A stretch of 64,000 nucleotides of DNA, taken from NCBI GenBank assembly GCA_017509245.1, contig JAFWQC010000019.1, forward strand, positions 62,001-126,000, written 5' to 3'. This stretch comes from Clostridiales bacterium (GTDB lineage Bacteria; Bacillota; Clostridia; Saccharofermentanales; Saccharofermentanaceae). Position 1 is the first letter of the stretch; every line of letters begins with the position of its first letter. Positions 25,608-33,504 of this stretch are shown here, piece by piece. The translations under genes and the position numbers were made by a program. The notes below the pieces were generated by a model. That model did not search any database, was not told where the DNA came from, and saw nothing but the letters and a program-made list of their open reading frames with translations.

Positions 25608-25639
25608 GTGCGATGCGATGAGATTGCATCGCATCGCAC
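25608..25639. repeat. 13-bp perfect stem-loop between binding-protein and ATPase genes
   Basis: GTGCGATGCGATG (25608-25620) and CATCGCATCGCAC (25627-25639) with a 6-nt loop. It lies about 40 nt after the binding-protein stop in the same transcript. It has no T-run, so it more likely protects the upstream mRNA or partly terminates, giving more binding protein than ATPase. Confidence 0.75.
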
Positions 25640-25682
25640 ATCTTTGCGGTAGGCTTATTATTTCGCGGGGTAATTAACTAAA

Positions 25683-26648
25683 TCAGATACCGTACTTGGT
25701 AACGTCGTCCTTAGTAATAGTTGTTGCGTCGAAGCCCTTCTCTTCCATGATGACTACCTTCTGCTTAGCACCATTCTTGATGATGTCGTCGATGTAGGAA
25801 GCCTGGAAAGGATTGCACTGTCCGTCATAGTTCCAGTTGCCGGCAACGAGTTCTTCAAGAGCCCATGTGTTGCAGTCGAAACCGATAACGATTACGTCCT
25901 TGCCAACGCCGTGAGAGATGTTAGCCTTATCGAGAGCTGCTACAGCACCCTTAGCCATGTTGTCGTTCTCTGCATAGATAACGTTGAAGGATTCGCCGGA
26001 GTCGATGACTGCCTGTGTGATCTGCTGAGCTGTTTCCTCAGACCACTCTGCTGTCTGCTGCTGAACGATTGTCCAGTTAGCTTCTGCTGCTACCTTTGTG
26101 TCCAAAGCGCCGGAACGGCCGATCTGTGCGGATGAACCCATAACGCCCTGGATGTGGATGATCTTGTATTCAGAAAGATTCTGGGATGCGAGCCAGGATA
26201 CTGCCTGTTCGCCTTCCTTAGCCATGTCGGAAACGATGGATGCTTCATAAAGATCCTCGCTTGCGTCAATTGTTCTGTCGAAGAGGATAACCTTGATTCC
26301 GGCCTTCTTAGCCTGCTCAAGAACTCCGTCCCAGCCTGATGTGCCGGCTGCTGAGATCAAGAGGTAATCTACGTCGTCCTGGATGAACTTCTGAGCTGCT
26401 GCGATCTGCTCTTCATTCTTAAGTGAATAATAGAAGTAAGGATCATAGCCGTTCTCTTTTGTAAATGTTGCCTTCATGTCCCTGTCGTTTGCTGTACGGT
26501 AACCGGACTCGTTAGGGTCATTGTTGATGATACCGACTTTGATCAGGCCGCCTTCTTTCTTTCCGCCTTTGGCTGCACAAGCACAGAAACCAAGTGCCAT
26601 TACACCAACGAGAATGGAAGATACGATCATCTTTACCAGTTTCTTCAT
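25683..26648 (-). CDS. YtfQ-like sugar-binding lipoprotein
   Basis: This 321-residue periplasmic-binding-protein type 1 (Peripla_BP_4) has the lipobox region LGFCAC (Cys22 or Cys24). GVLEQAKKAGIKVILFDRTI and NVIYAENDNMAKGAVAALDKA closely follow the galactofuranose-binding YtfQ layout. It feeds the downstream ATPase and permeases. Given AraD and the kinase, the ligand is probably arabinose or another furanose-form sugar released from hemicellulose. AAAGGAG precedes the ATG. It is the first gene of the six-gene operon, with a stable hairpin after it. Confidence 0.9.
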   Translation of the reverse strand: MKKLVKMIVSSILVGVMALGFCACAAKGGKKEGGLIKVGIINNDPNESGYRTANDRDMKATFTKENGYDPYFYYSLKNEEQIAAAQKFIQDDVDYLLISAAGTSGWDGVLEQAKKAGIKVILFDRTIDASEDLYEASIVSDMAKEGEQAVSWLASQNLSEYKIIHIQGVMGSSAQIGRSGALDTKVAAEANWTIVQQQTAEWSEETAQQITQAVIDSGESFNVIYAENDNMAKGAVAALDKANISHGVGKDVIVIGFDCNTWALEELVAGNWNYDGQCNPFQASYIDDIIKNGAKQKVVIMEEKGFDATTITKDDVTKYGI

Positions 26649-27129
26649 AATGTTTCTCCTTTACCTTTTTTGGCTTAGATTGATTTCGGACTCTTCGGTC
26701 CGATGAACTCTGCCCCAAATAAACACCCATAGGCAAGCACCCGCAACGAATCTCGTATTGCATAATGAGAATGGTAAATCTGCATAAATACAGGTTGGAT
26801 ATTTTCAGGACCGATCCGGACAAATTTGCTGTATGAATGGTTTTCGCGCTGCGATATGTCGAAAATCTTACGCCCGGAATTCAAATATTTGAGATGCCGC
26901 CCTTGTGACTTCCGTGCGTTCTGTTTTGTCAATTTGACAGGGAACGCCCGCCACGCTTGAAAATAATCACGTAGTGTTTTCCGAACATGATAAAAAATCC
27001 TACAAACCAATGGCCGCGCGGAACTAACACCTAAAGATTTTCACGTTACGTTCAACATACCGTGCAATATATAATCCTGGTAACAGAAATAAGCACGCAA
27101 ATGCTTGCGGTTCAGGGACGTGATCTTTC
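26649..27129. promoter_or_regulatory. Divergent control region, sugar operon / GntR regulator
   Basis: This 481-bp region separates the importer operon (left) and its probable regulator (right). The rightward promoter is TTACGT (27046-27051), 18 bp, TATAAT (27070-27075). Near it CACG (27042-27045) and CGTG (27061-27064) flank a possible operator. A leftward hairpin, TCGGAC-N-GTCCGA, lies near 26684-26704. A 111-codon leftward frame here has no ribosome site and is not counted as a gene. Confidence 0.55.
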
Positions 27130-28161
27130 ATGACTGAAAAGTACAGATCCATAGCGGATAAGCTTGAGTTGGAACTCAGGCAGATGAGAGCGGAAGGGAA
27201 GACCAGGCTCCCCTCCGAACAGGAGCTCGCCGCTTCCTGTTCCTGCAGCAGGCAGACTGTCCGCGCCGCGCTTGAAGTGCTCAGCAAAAAAGGTCTCATA
27301 GTCAAACGCCGCGGATCAGGCTCTTATATAGCAGATAAGACTTTTACAAACAAAGAAATATTCTTCATTACCGAAGACTGCGACAGATATCAGAGTCCGG
27401 CACTCATATCAGGTCTTAAGGACCGGCTCGCCAAATACAGATACGAACTTAAAGTTTTCTCCACAGGCGGCAATCCGGGCGAGGAAGCAGACGTTTTATC
27501 CCGCGCTGTTTCCGAGCGCCCGGCCGCTTTGGTGATCGAACCCGTCTGTGATGTCCTTCCCGATCCGAACTTCCACCTGATCGAAGACGTGGCATCAGGC
27601 GGAACTCCTGTCATATACTGCAAATCCACCTGCAATATTCCCGAAGGTTCAGTCTACATAACGCCCGATTACAGAGACGGCGGACGCACCGTCACCACCC
27701 GCCTTCTGGAAAGCGGCAGCAAAAAGCCCGCTTGCATCTTCCGCATGGATGATTCCGCAGGCCTTGAAGGATACAAGGGCTACATCGACGCCCTCACCGA
27801 TCTCGGCATTGCATTTGACGGCGCGCGGTGCCTTTTGCTGTCTTATAAAGAGCAGAAGGAGATTTTCTCCGGCTTTGACAGACGGCTCGTCACTTTTGCA
27901 AATGAAGTTCTGAAAAACTGTGATTCAGTCATATGCCAGAACGGCATCTATGCCCACCGCATCGCCGGCATCCTCAAAAGCCACGGCATCGGCATTGCCG
28001 TCGCCAGCATGGACAGCAGCTACTATACTGACCGCGGTGAATCAGGGATCCTCTCACCGGACTATGATCTTGATGCTTTGTGTAAAGCCCTTGCCAAAAC
28101 ATGCATCTCCGCCGCCGAAGGCCGCGATGTGAAGAACATTATGGTGCCGGTGAAGGGATAA
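27130..28161 (+). CDS. AraR-like GntR/LacI hybrid transcription regulator
   Basis: This 343-residue regulator has an N-terminal GntR winged helix (about 5-68: LPSEQELAASCSCSRQTVRAALEVLSKKGLI) joined to a LacI-type sugar-sensing domain (about 75-340). This fusion is the architecture of AraR of Bacillus. Its divergent position beside the arabinose-type importer and araD predicts that it represses that operon and releases it when sugar binds. The ATG at 27130 follows AGGGACG; spacing is a little long. Confidence 0.88.
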   Translation: MTEKYRSIADKLELELRQMRAEGKTRLPSEQELAASCSCSRQTVRAALEVLSKKGLIVKRRGSGSYIADKTFTNKEIFFITEDCDRYQSPALISGLKDRLAKYRYELKVFSTGGNPGEEADVLSRAVSERPAALVIEPVCDVLPDPNFHLIEDVASGGTPVIYCKSTCNIPEGSVYITPDYRDGGRTVTTRLLESGSKKPACIFRMDDSAGLEGYKGYIDALTDLGIAFDGARCLLLSYKEQKEIFSGFDRRLVTFANEVLKNCDSVICQNGIYAHRIAGILKSHGIGIAVASMDSSYYTDRGESGILSPDYDLDALCKALAKTCISAAEGRDVKNIMVPVKG

Positions 28162-28577
28162 GGGGATAAGGTTTGTGTGGTGAGCGCGGGGTTGCCGTAT
28201 CGCTACATTTTTAAGAGAAGATTTATGATATTTTCGGGTCCTCAAAATATAATCTCATGAAAAATCCCATATCCATTAAAATGCGGTTTTTGGGATACAT
28301 TTTGGATTGGGAAAGCACCCCAAATTTGAAATAACATTCATTTGGGATACAAAAATTGAGAAAATGCATCCCAAATTAAAAAAATCCGGCCATTTGGGAT
28401 TTTTTCGAGGCTATAAAAGCACCCCAAATTTATAAAAATAGCAGTTTGGGATTTTTATCGGTCAGTATCGCTAATTGCAAAAAGAAGATTTACGATATTT
28501 GCCGTAACCGCGGGTGCAATTCTTAGATCAGGACGCTTTTTCGAGCGCGCGAAAAGAACCACCACACGGTATCCGCA
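28162..28577. other. Convergent intergenic region carrying the ATCCCAAAT array
   Basis: Between the end of the GntR gene and the end of the leftward binding-protein gene. It is AT-rich, has no gene, and is occupied mainly by four tandem palindromic units at 28264-28452. The stretch TTTTTCGAGCGCGCGAAAAG at 28538-28557 is a further palindromic sequence near the leftward gene's stop and may help end it. Confidence 0.7.
28264..28452. repeat. Tandem array of four ATCCCAAAT...ATTTGGGAT hairpins
   Basis: Units begin at 28264, 28317, 28368 and 28421 (steps of 53, 51 and 53 bp). Each opens A[T/C]CCCA, usually followed by AATT, and closes 32-33 bp later with TTGGGAT, so each forms an imperfect stem. 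Spacers of about 20 bp are poorly conserved but often end in GC. Loops differ. It is not CRISPR-like: the repeated part is the palindrome and the spacing is short. Confidence 0.8.
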
Positions 28578-29594
28578 TTAATACTCTCTTGTGTCCACGA
28601 ATTCCTGGGTAAGATCCTTTGCGGTGTATGCAGTCTCGTTGACGTAGACGTGCTTGGGGATCGTGTCGCCTCTGCGGTATGCCTCGATGAGTTCTTTTAC
28701 CTGGGGTCCGAAAAGAGGATTGCACTCAACACAGAGGTTGATCTTCCCGTCGAGGCAGTACTGAAGAGCTTCCTTGGTGGCGTCGAAGGTGATGATCCTG
28801 ACCTGGCCGCCTTCACCGTAAGAGATGCCGGCTTCGTCGAGGGCGCGCATTGCGCCGAAGGTCATGTTGTCGTTCTCGCTGTAGATAACATCGATATCAC
28901 GGTTTTCGGCCAGGTAGGTCGTCATGACTTCGTATGCCTTGGCTTCGGTGAAGTCGCCGTCGAGCTGGCTTATCAGCTCCCAGTTGCCGTGACTTGTGAC
29001 CGCATCCTCAAGAGCTTTCGTACGCTGGATCTGGGCGGTGGCGCCGAGGGTTCCCTGAAGGTGAAGGATCCTGACGGTTCCGTCTTCGGACTCATCACCG
29101 TTCTCCGCATCTTTCAAGGTCTCTTTCTCGAGCCATTCGACTGCGAGGTTGCCCTGGCGGAGGAAGTCGGAGCCGACGTTTGTAAGGTAGAGATTGTCAT
29201 CCCAGACCGCGACGGATCTGTCCATGATTATGACGGGGATGCCGGCGTCGTGAACTTCGGTGAGGACAGTGAGCCATCCTTCTTCGACGGTGGGTGCGAT
29301 GATGATCATGTCGACGCCTTCAAGGATGAAGCGGCGGACTGCAGTGAACTGGTTTTCCTGCATCTGCCTGGCGTTTTCCATGACGAGTTCGTATTCGGGA
29401 TCGCCCGTGAAAGTGTCGGTCATTGACTTGGTGTTTGCGACGCGCCAGTCAGATTCGGAGCCGACCTGCGAGAATCCGATTACAAACACGTTATCATCGG
29501 TGGGCTCTGTCTCAGGTTTAGCCTGGCAGCCGCATATTCCGGTCATGCCGGTAAGAAGTGATAAGCAAAGCAGGCTGCTTAGGAGTTTTTTCAT
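28578..29594 (-). CDS. Sugar-binding lipoprotein of a three-component sensor
   Basis: This 338-residue Peripla_BP_4-type lipoprotein begins MKKLLSSLLCLSLL and has a lipobox in TGICGC. It is related to the YtfQ-like protein at 25683, sharing the GIPVIIMDRS and IDVIYSENDNMTFGAMRALDEAG patterns. No transporter follows it. It is instead the last gene after yesN- and yesM-type genes, so it probably binds sugar and signals to the histidine kinase, as XylFII does with LytS/YesN in Clostridium. The frame is open to 29741 through tandem start-containing repeats. I chose the ATG at 29594 because the signal peptide begins there, but no strong ribosome site precedes it. Confidence 0.8.
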   Translation of the reverse strand: MKKLLSSLLCLSLLTGMTGICGCQAKPETEPTDDNVFVIGFSQVGSESDWRVANTKSMTDTFTGDPEYELVMENARQMQENQFTAVRRFILEGVDMIIIAPTVEEGWLTVLTEVHDAGIPVIIMDRSVAVWDDNLYLTNVGSDFLRQGNLAVEWLEKETLKDAENGDESEDGTVRILHLQGTLGATAQIQRTKALEDAVTSHGNWELISQLDGDFTEAKAYEVMTTYLAENRDIDVIYSENDNMTFGAMRALDEAGISYGEGGQVRIITFDATKEALQYCLDGKINLCVECNPLFGPQVKELIEAYRRGDTIPKHVYVNETAYTAKDLTQEFVDTREY

Positions 29595-29745
29595 TGTATG
29601 ACGGCCGCACCCCGCGCCGGGTATAAAAGAGAACTGTCTCATTGTCTGCTGTCCGCCTGCCGCGTCAGCGAAAAAAGAGAATCGCCTCATTGTCTGCTGT
29701 CCGCCTGCCGCACTATCCGGGCTGTTAAAGAATCGTTTCATTGTC
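29594..29745 (-). repeat. 48-51-bp tandem repeat that multiplies the start region of the binding-protein gene
   Basis: Read leftwards, GGCGGACA...GACAATGA recurs. In-frame ATGs lie at 29741, 29690, 29642 and 29594, spaced 51, 48 and 48 bp. The first copy overlaps the last codons of the kinase gene (stop at 29727-29725). Copies two and three share GGCGGACAGCAGACAATGAG and TTCTCTTTT. Translated, the units read M[K/R][R/Q]F and run to GGQQT or GRHT. Confidence 0.85.
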
Positions 29746-31164
29746 TATGTCCGCCTTTCCCGGTATCCGGATGCTGATCGAAGTTCCTTCCTGAGGGATG
29801 CTCTCGATGTTGAATGAGCAGGCATCACCGTAAAGGATCTTCAGACGCTTGTATGCCGATGTAAGTCCGAAGCTTGAAGAGTCTTCTTTGAGGACTCTGG
29901 TCTTCAGGTTTTCGAGTTCTTCGCTGTTCATGCCAAGACCCGTATCGGAAACTTTGAGGATTATGCTGCCGTTCTCTCGCGCGCCTGTGACAAGGATCTT
30001 TCCTTTGCCGCGCTTGGGTTTTAAACCGTGGTAGATAGCGTTCTCGACCAAAGGCTGAAGAGTCATCTTGGGGAGCTTCGTGTCTTCGATCGAAGGATCG
30101 ATGTCGATCTCGAATTCCATTATGTCCCTGTAGCGGACCTGCTGGATCTCGAGATAACTCTGGATGTGCTTTTTCTCTTCGGCGACTGTTACGATGTCGC
30201 GGCCGTCGCTCAGGAATGAGCGGAAATAGGACGAAAGGCTCGTTACCATCTGCTCGGCCTGTTCGTTCTTTCCGATCTCGATGAGCCAGACGATCGCGTC
30301 GAGAGTGTTGTAGAGGAAGTGGGGATTGATCTGTGCCTGGATGAGGGACAGTTCGATGTCGCGCAGCTTGATCTGCTCGGCGCGGTTGAGTTCGATCTGT
30401 TTGTCGAGTCTTGCCGCCATGTCTTCAATTCCGGCGCTGAGGAGGGCGAGGCTCGCGTCATCTGTTTCGACGGGTGTGTGGGGGCTTAAGTCGCCGTCAC
30501 CGATCTGTTCGACGCGGCTGTTCATGGCGATGATCGGGTCGGTGATGCTTTTCGAGAGCTTGACGGCACGGCTAAGGACCACAGGGATAACGATGAGCAT
30601 GACGATGACCACGAAGACGATCTCTATCGTGAGCCAGAAGTCGAGCTGCTTCTGGATGCTCGCCATCTCGCCGGCTTCGTAGTACAGGTATGAATACATG
30701 TACTCCTCGATGAGCTCGGTGTTGCCGTAGATGTTTTTCTCGAGCTGGTCCATGCGCTCCTCGTAGCTCTTGGTCCGCTCGATCCTCTCGATATATGTGC
30801 TGAACTTGTCGCAGAGAGAGAGAACGCTGACCATCGCTTTGCGGCCCTCGGGATTGGAAGTGTTCTTAAGAAGGTCTTCGGCGAGATTCCTTGCGGCGGC
30901 GATGTCGTCCCACGGGATCTCATCGCTGCTTCCCGCGACGTAAAGATACATCTGGAGGTCGATCTCGTCCTTGAAGTTCTGGTTGAAGCTTGATGCCTTA
31001 ACGATGTTGCCCGACACTGAGGCGTACATTACGTTACGTGTTATGAGCATCGCGAAAATTGCTATCAGAATGCCGCCTATTGGGATAAACATCTGAAGCA
31101 AGAGGCGGTACATCTTTTTCTGTACCGTGTTGGAACTTTTCCTCCTGTCAGAAGGAGACCTCAT
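29725..31164 (-). CDS. YesM/LytS-type sensor histidine kinase
   Basis: This 479-residue membrane kinase has TM1 at about 20-43, an extracytoplasmic domain to about 175, TM2 at about 178-200 and a HAMP segment. The His_kinase domain follows, with phospho-acceptor His282 in QINPHFLYNTLD and an HATPase with the N-box PLVENAIYHG (Asn375) and glycine boxes DTGLGM and SSFGL. Its ATG overlaps the response regulator stop by 4 bp. It should phosphorylate the YesN-type regulator when the extracellular domain senses the ligand-loaded lipoprotein encoded next. Confidence 0.93.
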   Translation of the reverse strand: MRSPSDRRKSSNTVQKKMYRLLLQMFIPIGGILIAIFAMLITRNVMYASVSGNIVKASSFNQNFKDEIDLQMYLYVAGSSDEIPWDDIAAARNLAEDLLKNTSNPEGRKAMVSVLSLCDKFSTYIERIERTKSYEERMDQLEKNIYGNTELIEEYMYSYLYYEAGEMASIQKQLDFWLTIEIVFVVIVMLIVIPVVLSRAVKLSKSITDPIIAMNSRVEQIGDGDLSPHTPVETDDASLALLSAGIEDMAARLDKQIELNRAEQIKLRDIELSLIQAQINPHFLYNTLDAIVWLIEIGKNEQAEQMVTSLSSYFRSFLSDGRDIVTVAEEKKHIQSYLEIQQVRYRDIMEFEIDIDPSIEDTKLPKMTLQPLVENAIYHGLKPKRGKGKILVTGARENGSIILKVSDTGLGMNSEELENLKTRVLKEDSSSFGLTSAYKRLKILYGDACSFNIESIPQEGTSISIRIPGKADIDNETIL

Positions 31165-32774
31165 TCTTCCTCAACTTCCCCGTTGCGGTACTGGCTTGGC
31201 GTGCACCCCTGATTCTTCTTGAATACGAATGAGAAATATCTGGGGTCCTTGTAGCCTATCTCGTTGGCGATCTCGCCGGATCTCTTGCTCGTGTTGCGCA
31301 GGAGGATCTTGGCTCTGGCCATTCTCTTCTTGGTGATATATTCGACGAAGGATAAGCCTACTTTGTTGGAGAAGACCGCGCTCAGGTAATTGGCACTGAT
31401 GTTGATCTCTTCCGCAACGGAATCGAGCGAGATGTCCTCGTCAGCATAGTGCTCGTTGATGTAATCAACGGCGTTGTTGATGATGTCATTGCCGCGCTTC
31501 TGGGCTTCCGCATCCCTCATCTTTATCGCAACGGTCAGTGCGTCAACCAGATAAGGCTTTACCTCTTCTGCAGAGATGTTCGTGTCAAAAGAAGGCAGGT
31601 TGTTTGCGACCTGCTCCGAATCAACGCCCGCTTCCTTCAAAGCGAGTTCGACATTGACCCTGATGCTAACCAGCAGGTAGTAGCGGAACAGTATCGAATG
31701 AACGCTTGTCTCGATGCTCTGAAGATAATCGTCTGCAAAAGTCGAGACCTCGCCGGCCGTTCCGGTCTGAACGAAATACCTTATTATCAGCGGATCGAAC
31801 TTGCCTGCATCGATCTCGCTTATCTGGCTCCCGTCCGGAACATACTGCTCGTTCTTGAGCTGCTCGGACGTAAAGATGTGCTGGTTAGGGAAGATGTGCC
31901 TGTACGCAAATGCCCTGTTGGCATCCTGGTAGCATGACGAGAGTCCGCTGAGCCTGTTGGTCGCAACGCCTACTGCGACATGCCAGTCCAAAGCATTTGA
32001 ACGCTGCTCGCAGTTCTCCCTGATCATTTTGAGGAGCTTTGTTTCCATGCGCTTGACGCTCTCATCGTCGCCCTTGATGAGGACGGCATAGGAAAACAGG
32101 TTGCATCTGAAGATTATGTAGTCCGGATACTGCAGGAACTGGTTAAGAAGGCTCTCCGTGACATTCGAAGCGTCATCGGAATACGCCAGCTGGTCTACGT
32201 CCCTGATCGAGAAGATCACGATGTTGTAGGCATCAGCCGAGAGGTTCAGGTGGAGTTTGTCAGCCTCCTCGTAGATTTCCTGTACCGATAATGAGCCTTC
32301 CACGAGCTTCTCGAAAAATACTCTGTGCGTAAGTCTCTCGAACTTTTTGAACTCCTGCTCGTAGAGCTTTACGTAGTCCTTCTGCTCGTTCTCTTCGGTG
32401 ATCTTCTTCCTTACGCCTTCCAAAGCGTTTATCATGTCCGTCTTGGTGACAGGCTTTAAGAGATATTGTTCAACGCCGATCTCAATTGCTTTGCGCGCAT
32501 ACTCAAAGTCGCTGTAGCCTGAGATGACGATGATCTTTATGTTGGGAAGTTCCTTCGTGACGGTCTTGCTTAATGAAAGTCCGTCCATGAAGGGCATGGT
32601 GATATCAGTGATGAGGACATCGGGCTTGAGCTTCCTTATCATGGGCAGGGCCATCTCGCCGTCGGGCGCGTCGCCTGCGAACTCAAAGCCGTACTTCTCC
32701 CACGGGATCATGTCGCGAAGTCCTTCGCGCACGATACTCTCGTCTTCACAAATAAAAACCTTAAAAAGATCCAT
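31161..32774 (-). CDS. YesN-type response regulator (receiver plus AraC HTH)
   Basis: In this 537-residue protein, the receiver domain (1-125) has the phospho-acceptor Asp57 (VLITDITMPFMDG) and conserved Lys107 in LLKPV. A long linker region follows (about 130-425), and the C-terminal AraC-type double helix-turn-helix (about 430-530) ends with YKDPRYFSFVFKKNQGCTPSQYR. GGAGGG precedes the ATG. It leads the yesN-yesM-binding-protein operon. It probably activates its own promoter and, by inference, the neighbouring sugar importer. Confidence 0.93.
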   Translation of the reverse strand: MDLFKVFICEDESIVREGLRDMIPWEKYGFEFAGDAPDGEMALPMIRKLKPDVLITDITMPFMDGLSLSKTVTKELPNIKIIVISGYSDFEYARKAIEIGVEQYLLKPVTKTDMINALEGVRKKITEENEQKDYVKLYEQEFKKFERLTHRVFFEKLVEGSLSVQEIYEEADKLHLNLSADAYNIVIFSIRDVDQLAYSDDASNVTESLLNQFLQYPDYIIFRCNLFSYAVLIKGDDESVKRMETKLLKMIRENCEQRSNALDWHVAVGVATNRLSGLSSCYQDANRAFAYRHIFPNQHIFTSEQLKNEQYVPDGSQISEIDAGKFDPLIIRYFVQTGTAGEVSTFADDYLQSIETSVHSILFRYYLLVSIRVNVELALKEAGVDSEQVANNLPSFDTNISAEEVKPYLVDALTVAIKMRDAEAQKRGNDIINNAVDYINEHYADEDISLDSVAEEINISANYLSAVFSNKVGLSFVEYITKKRMARAKILLRNTSKRSGEIANEIGYKDPRYFSFVFKKNQGCTPSQYRNGEVEEE

Positions 32775-32798
32775 CAGATGCCCTCCGAATATAGTCTA

Positions 32799-32861
32799 AT
32801 TGTAACACGCGTGAACCTGACAGTCTTTGTAAGAATCTTTAGACTGATAGTAAAATCTTTA
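32799..32861 (-). promoter_or_regulatory. Promoter and AraC-type direct-repeat site of the yesN operon
   Basis: Read leftwards, TAAAGATTTTAC (32861-32850) and TAAAGATTCTTAC (32841-32829) are direct repeats 20 bp apart, about two helical turns, which is how AraC-family dimers bind. They end just upstream of the expected -35 of an extended -10, TGTTACAAT (TACAAT at 32804-32799). This is the layout of an activated promoter. Confidence 0.6.
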
Positions 32862-32897
32862 TATCGGGAGCGGAAATCCGGATGGACTAAGAGGAGA

Positions 32898-33410
32898 TCA
32901 GAGGTAGGTTACGGTCTCCGATAAAGGCTTTCTGCTGCCGTGATTTGCAAGAGGACCTGCGCCTTCTTCCGCATAGCCCAGATCTAAGATCATGAGGACC
33001 TCCTCGTTGTCCGGAAGGCCGAATTCTTCAGCGATCTTATCAAGGTAGATGCAGTTGAGCCAGCAGCTGTCGACGCCCTCATTTGCTGCCGCGAGCATAA
33101 GATGCGTTGCGACGATCGCAGCATCCTCAACGCCGGATTCCCTTGCGGAATCAGGATATGTGTAGACATTGTTCTTATCGAAAGCGACGATCAGGCAGAC
33201 GGGCGCATTGTATCTGCAGGGAGTTACTTTGTCGATCTTTGCCAGAGCCTCTTCAGACTGAACGACATAGATGTGCTGCTCCTGAAGGTTCTTTGCGGTG
33301 GGGGCAAGACGGCCGGCTTCAAGGATGGCTTCTATCTTCTCCGGCTCGACCTTGCGTGAACTGTATTTCTTGCATGAATAGCGGTTCTTTACGACATCTT
33401 TAAAATCCAT
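32898..33410 (-). CDS. Nitroreductase family protein
   Basis: This 170-residue FMN-dependent oxidoreductase has the N-terminal FMN-binding RYSCKKYSSRKVEPEKI, PTAKNLQEQHIYVV and the later GVDSCWLNCI with LGYAEE near the end. It is short for the family, which often runs 190-220 residues, but the core is complete. AAGGAGG precedes the ATG and TATAAT (33446-33441, leftward) lies about 30 bp upstream. The substrate cannot be inferred from context. Confidence 0.9.
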   Translation of the reverse strand: MDFKDVVKNRYSCKKYSSRKVEPEKIEAILEAGRLAPTAKNLQEQHIYVVQSEEALAKIDKVTPCRYNAPVCLIVAFDKNNVYTYPDSARESGVEDAAIVATHLMLAAANEGVDSCWLNCIYLDKIAEEFGLPDNEEVLMILDLGYAEEGAGPLANHGSRKPLSETVTYL

Positions 33411-33440
33411 GAATTTGCCTCCTTCGGAATTTCTACAAAC

Positions 33441-33446
33441 ATTATA
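33441..33446 (-). promoter_or_regulatory. -10 of the nitroreductase gene
   Basis: TATAAT read leftwards, 31 bp before the start codon; -35 not clear. Confidence 0.5.
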
Positions 33447-33504
33447 GTGGTTACGATGTCTGTTTTCGAGAGCGGGGCATAAGATGTGAAAGCGCGCCGG
33501 GTTA

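Noticed and set aside
26675..27010. 111-codon leftward gene in the sugar-operon control region
   Set aside because: No Shine-Dalgarno, Arg/Lys-rich low-complexity product, and it overlaps the promoter region of the importer operon.
27130..28161. Plain LacI-family regulator
   Set aside because: The N-terminal HTH is GntR-type (winged helix with LPSEQELA), so it is an AraR-like hybrid.
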